Source: Paenibacillus swuensis
GTDB lineage: Bacteria > Bacillota > Bacilli > Paenibacillales > DY6
Direction: 5' to 3'
Length of the DNA stretch: 64,000 nt
NCBI RefSeq assembly: GCF_001644605.1
Contig: NZ_CP011388.1
Coordinates: 1,078,501 to 1,142,500, forward strand
Part shown: one piece after another, positions 62,135 through 64,000 of the stretch
Layout: every line of letters starts with the position of its first letter
How positions within the stretch are numbered: the stretch's first letter is position 1
Position numbers and translations under genes: made by a program
The notes under the pieces: generated by a model
The model's database searches: none
What the model was told of the DNA's origin: nothing
The model's input: the letters and a program-made list of their open reading frames with translations, nothing else

Positions 62135-62400
62135 CGCAAAAAACGCACTCGTAGGGACGAATGCGTCGTGGTACCACCCTGATTCAGATCTGCACATAAC
62201 AAATGCGGCAAATCGCTTATTAGATAACGGAGTTCATCCGACAGAGGTGTGCTCTGCAGCTCGCAAGGTAGGGGCTCCATTCATAAGGTTGAGAAACCTT
62301 GCAACCATGGGTTTCTTCTCTGGGCAACCTGTTGTTGAATAAAGCGGCCTTGGTCTTTGCTTCCGATATGAGGTTCCCATTAATTTACACCAAAGGTGGG
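62135..62400 (-). promoter_or_regulatory. T-box leader of proS
   Basis: On the minus strand AGGGTGGTACCACG (62180-62167) is the canonical T-box sequence. It is followed by the terminator ACGAATGCGT (62166-62157) / ACGCACTCGT (62152-62143) and a run of six T. Upstream, 62400-62190 folds into the usual stem I to stem III region, including a GCAGAGC...CTCTGT hairpin. I did not assign the specifier codon; a proline codon (CCN) is expected. Confidence 0.9.
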
Positions 62401-62419
62401 TTCCAGTCAATCATGGCTT

Positions 62420-62701
62420 TTATTTCTCAACTTTAGCACGTAGCCTACTTAAATCCTCCCGAACCAGCTGAAACTCCTCTTGAATTTCACGGAATACTTT
62501 CAACAGCGTGTAACCGAGTCCAATTAATATCAACCCTATGAGGGGAAACACGGTTTGTTTTGCAATGATTCTCATAAACACACTCAAATCTGTATCCGAT
62601 GAAACGTTGCGCGGAACGAATTGATACAAGCCATAAAGCAGTAACACCACACCAATGAATATAATGATAAAGGACAACACCCGAGATTTCTCCAAAACCA
62701 T
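62420..62701 (-). CDS. Small two-helix membrane protein
   Basis: 93 residues. Two transmembrane segments (about 9-27, LSFIIIFIGVVLLLYGLY, and 50-68, VFPLIGLILIGLGYTLL) followed by a charged coiled-coil tail (REIQEEFQLVREDLSRLRAK). GGGGGAGG precedes ATG 62701. It is upstream of the proS T-box on the same strand but has its own transcription start region. No family recognised. Between 62702 and 62993 I see no gene or clear signal. Confidence 0.65.
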   Translation of the reverse strand: MVLEKSRVLSFIIIFIGVVLLLYGLYQFVPRNVSSDTDLSVFMRIIAKQTVFPLIGLILIGLGYTLLKVFREIQEEFQLVREDLSRLRAKVEK

Positions 62702-62993
62702 AACAAGCCTCCCCCTCGGTCGAACTGGTTACACATATCTATTATGCAACTGATTATGCAAGAGGCATCCCGCAAAGGTTTGTAACATACAGGCGGTGTA
62801 CCATCTAGAAAGCTTTCTCCAATTACGACGAGATTGAGATGGATTGGGGAGCTTGCGGCTACAATAACAGGAATTTTTAGTTTCCGCAAGACTAAAATCA
62901 TCCTAATTCTCCCGTACTTCTGAATCTTGTTGCTGTATACTCCTGGAGCTATGATCAGAGTAAGTTCGAATAACAGAAAGTGAGGGTACATCT

Positions 62994-64000
62994 ATGTCCA
63001 ATCCAATTTTTAAGAACATTCAACCAGCACCCAGAGATGGCGGCTTTCGCATGGAGAACTATTATATTTGGTGCGGGTCCGTCATACAAGGCGAAGACGG
63101 CAAGTATCATATGTTCGCTTCCCGATGGGCCAAGGAGCTTGGCTTCGACTGGCAGTGGCTATTTAACTGTGAGATTGTAAGGGCTGTCAGCGATACACCT
63201 GAAGGACCCTATGAATTCGCTGAAGTGGTGCTCGGCAGACGCGATAAGCGGTTATTTGACGGTATGAATCAGCATAATCCATCTATTAAGTATTGGAATG
63301 GCACGTACTATCTGTATTATTTTGGAACCACTTATGGGGGGCCAGTACCTGAAGCGGGAGAGCCTATCTCAATAGAACGAGCTACCGAGGTTTGGAATCG
63401 AAAGCGTATCGGGCTTGCGACGAGCAAGTCTGTGTTCGGTCCCTGGACTCGCATGGATACACCGCTTCTTGAACCCAGAATGCCAGGGTATTGGGACTGT
63501 ACAATTACGACGAATCCGTCTGCAGCTATTTTGCCGGACGGAACGACGTATATGATTTATAAATCTCGCGAATATGTGGGCTCAACTCTCCAATTAGGTA
63601 TTGTGAAAGCGCCGCATCCTGCAGGTCCGTTTGAGAGAATCAGTGATCAGCCCATCTTTAGATTTGAAAATCCAGACTTTCACGTTGAGGATCCATTCCT
63701 CTGGGTGGAAGACGGACGTTTCCATGTCATCATGAAAGATGATTACAAGAATAACAGCGGCGGTATTACGGGGGAATGGGGGGCAGGCGTGTACGCTACG
63801 AGTGAAGACTGCCTAACGTGGCATATTCATCCGGAGCCTATCTCTTATACACGAAACGTCGCTTGGGACGACGGCAAGACCAGCTCACAGAGCAATCTGG
63901 AGCGGCCTAATTTGCTATTCCATGAGGGAAAGCCGACGCATCTCTTTGTGGCAACGGGTAATGGAGGCGAGCCATGGGAATTCGACGGGGTGACGTGGAA
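62994..64000 (+). CDS. Glycoside hydrolase-like protein (five-bladed propeller, GH43/117-type), cut by window edge
   Basis: Open from ATG 62994 (GTGAGGG upstream) to the window end, 335 residues visible. The sequence shows five-bladed-propeller glycosidase features: GGFRMENYYIWCGSVIQGE and KYHMFASRW early, QHNPSIKYWNGTYYLYYFG in the second blade, ATSKSVFGPWTRM, AAILPDGTTYMIYKS, and DFHVEDPFLWVEDGRFHVI with an acidic pair in HVEDPFLW. Such proteins are exo-acting glycosidases or phosphorylases on plant or algal glycans. No signal peptide, so cytoplasmic. Family placement (GH43, GH32/68-like or GH117) is uncertain. The 3' end is outside the window. Confidence 0.7.
   Translation, partial: MSNPIFKNIQPAPRDGGFRMENYYIWCGSVIQGEDGKYHMFASRWAKELGFDWQWLFNCEIVRAVSDTPEGPYEFAEVVLGRRDKRLFDGMNQHNPSIKYWNGTYYLYYFGTTYGGPVPEAGEPISIERATEVWNRKRIGLATSKSVFGPWTRMDTPLLEPRMPGYWDCTITTNPSAAILPDGTTYMIYKSREYVGSTLQLGIVKAPHPAGPFERISDQPIFRFENPDFHVEDPFLWVEDGRFHVIMKDDYKNNSGGITGEWGAGVYATSEDCLTWHIHPEPISYTRNVAWDDGKTSSQSNLERPNLLFHEGKPTHLFVATGNGGEPWEFDGVTW

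Noticed and set aside
1-64000. tRNA or rRNA genes
   Set aside because: No cloverleaf-like stretch or rRNA sequence noticed on reading; not a computed search.

Overview
The window looks like a chromosome segment of a Paenibacillus-type Firmicute (Paenibacillaceae). The basis is gene content and style: strong GGAGG ribosome-binding sites, many AraC regulators, two YesM/YesN-type two-component systems beside carbohydrate ABC transporters without their own ATPase, lipoproteins, an SLH-domain surface protein, a dockerin-bearing subtilase, an agr-like quorum-sensing cassette and a T-box on proS. No phage or plasmid backbone is visible. One IS-like element, one decayed ParE gene and one frameshifted small gene mark local rearrangement.

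Layout. 1-7.1 kb: AraC/AEC transporter pair (AraC cut by the left edge); on the minus strand an agr-like cassette (membrane sensor-like protein, AgrB, AgrD-like peptide) in which AgrB and AgrD share one uninterrupted reading frame; an RND efflux pump; a secreted NucA/NucB-type DNase with its ComJ/Nin-type inhibitor behind an array of 11-bp direct repeats. 7.1-13.2 kb: an intergenic repeat field, an FAD-dependent oxidoreductase, two AraC regulators and a MATE transporter. 13.2-20.6 kb: an accessory-looking stretch with a duplicated-domain protein, a candidate type I toxin with antisense RNA, AT-rich unknown genes, a fatty acid hydroxylase-like protein, ppaC, a bacteriocin-like precursor with a small membrane partner, then a partial copy of the ppaC 3' end joined to a broken ParE gene, and a lipoprotein. 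20.7-26.9 kb: an OmpR-type two-component system divergent from a YkcB/YkcC/GtrA-like glycosylation operon whose promoter region also carries 11-bp repeats.

27.1-32.5 kb: a 1315-residue subtilase with cohesin-like and dockerin domains, then an IS1595-like element with an apparently non-catalytic transposase. 32.6-39.7 kb: first carbohydrate uptake system, with YesM/YesN and a binding protein on the plus strand and two permeases convergent on the minus strand. 39.9-41.1 kb: a copper amine oxidase-N-like protein and a frameshifted coiled-coil gene. 41.2-53.9 kb: second uptake system (binding protein, two permeases, a 743-residue secreted protein of unknown fold), its own YesM/YesN pair, a GH2 beta-mannosidase and an AraC regulator; together this suggests use of a mannose-containing glycan.

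54-59.4 kb: a c-di-GMP-I riboswitch plus terminator precede an SLH-anchored surface protein, followed by a secreted propeller/MORN protein. 59.6-64 kb: a 71-residue protein that is 45 percent methionine, a small helical protein, proS with its T-box leader, a small membrane protein and the start of a glycosidase-like gene cut by the right edge.

Best candidates for something new: the bacteriocin-like cassette beside the ppaC duplication (18.4-19.9 kb), the in-frame AgrB-AgrD arrangement, the methionine-rich protein, the 11-bp repeat promoters and the c-di-GMP-controlled surface module.
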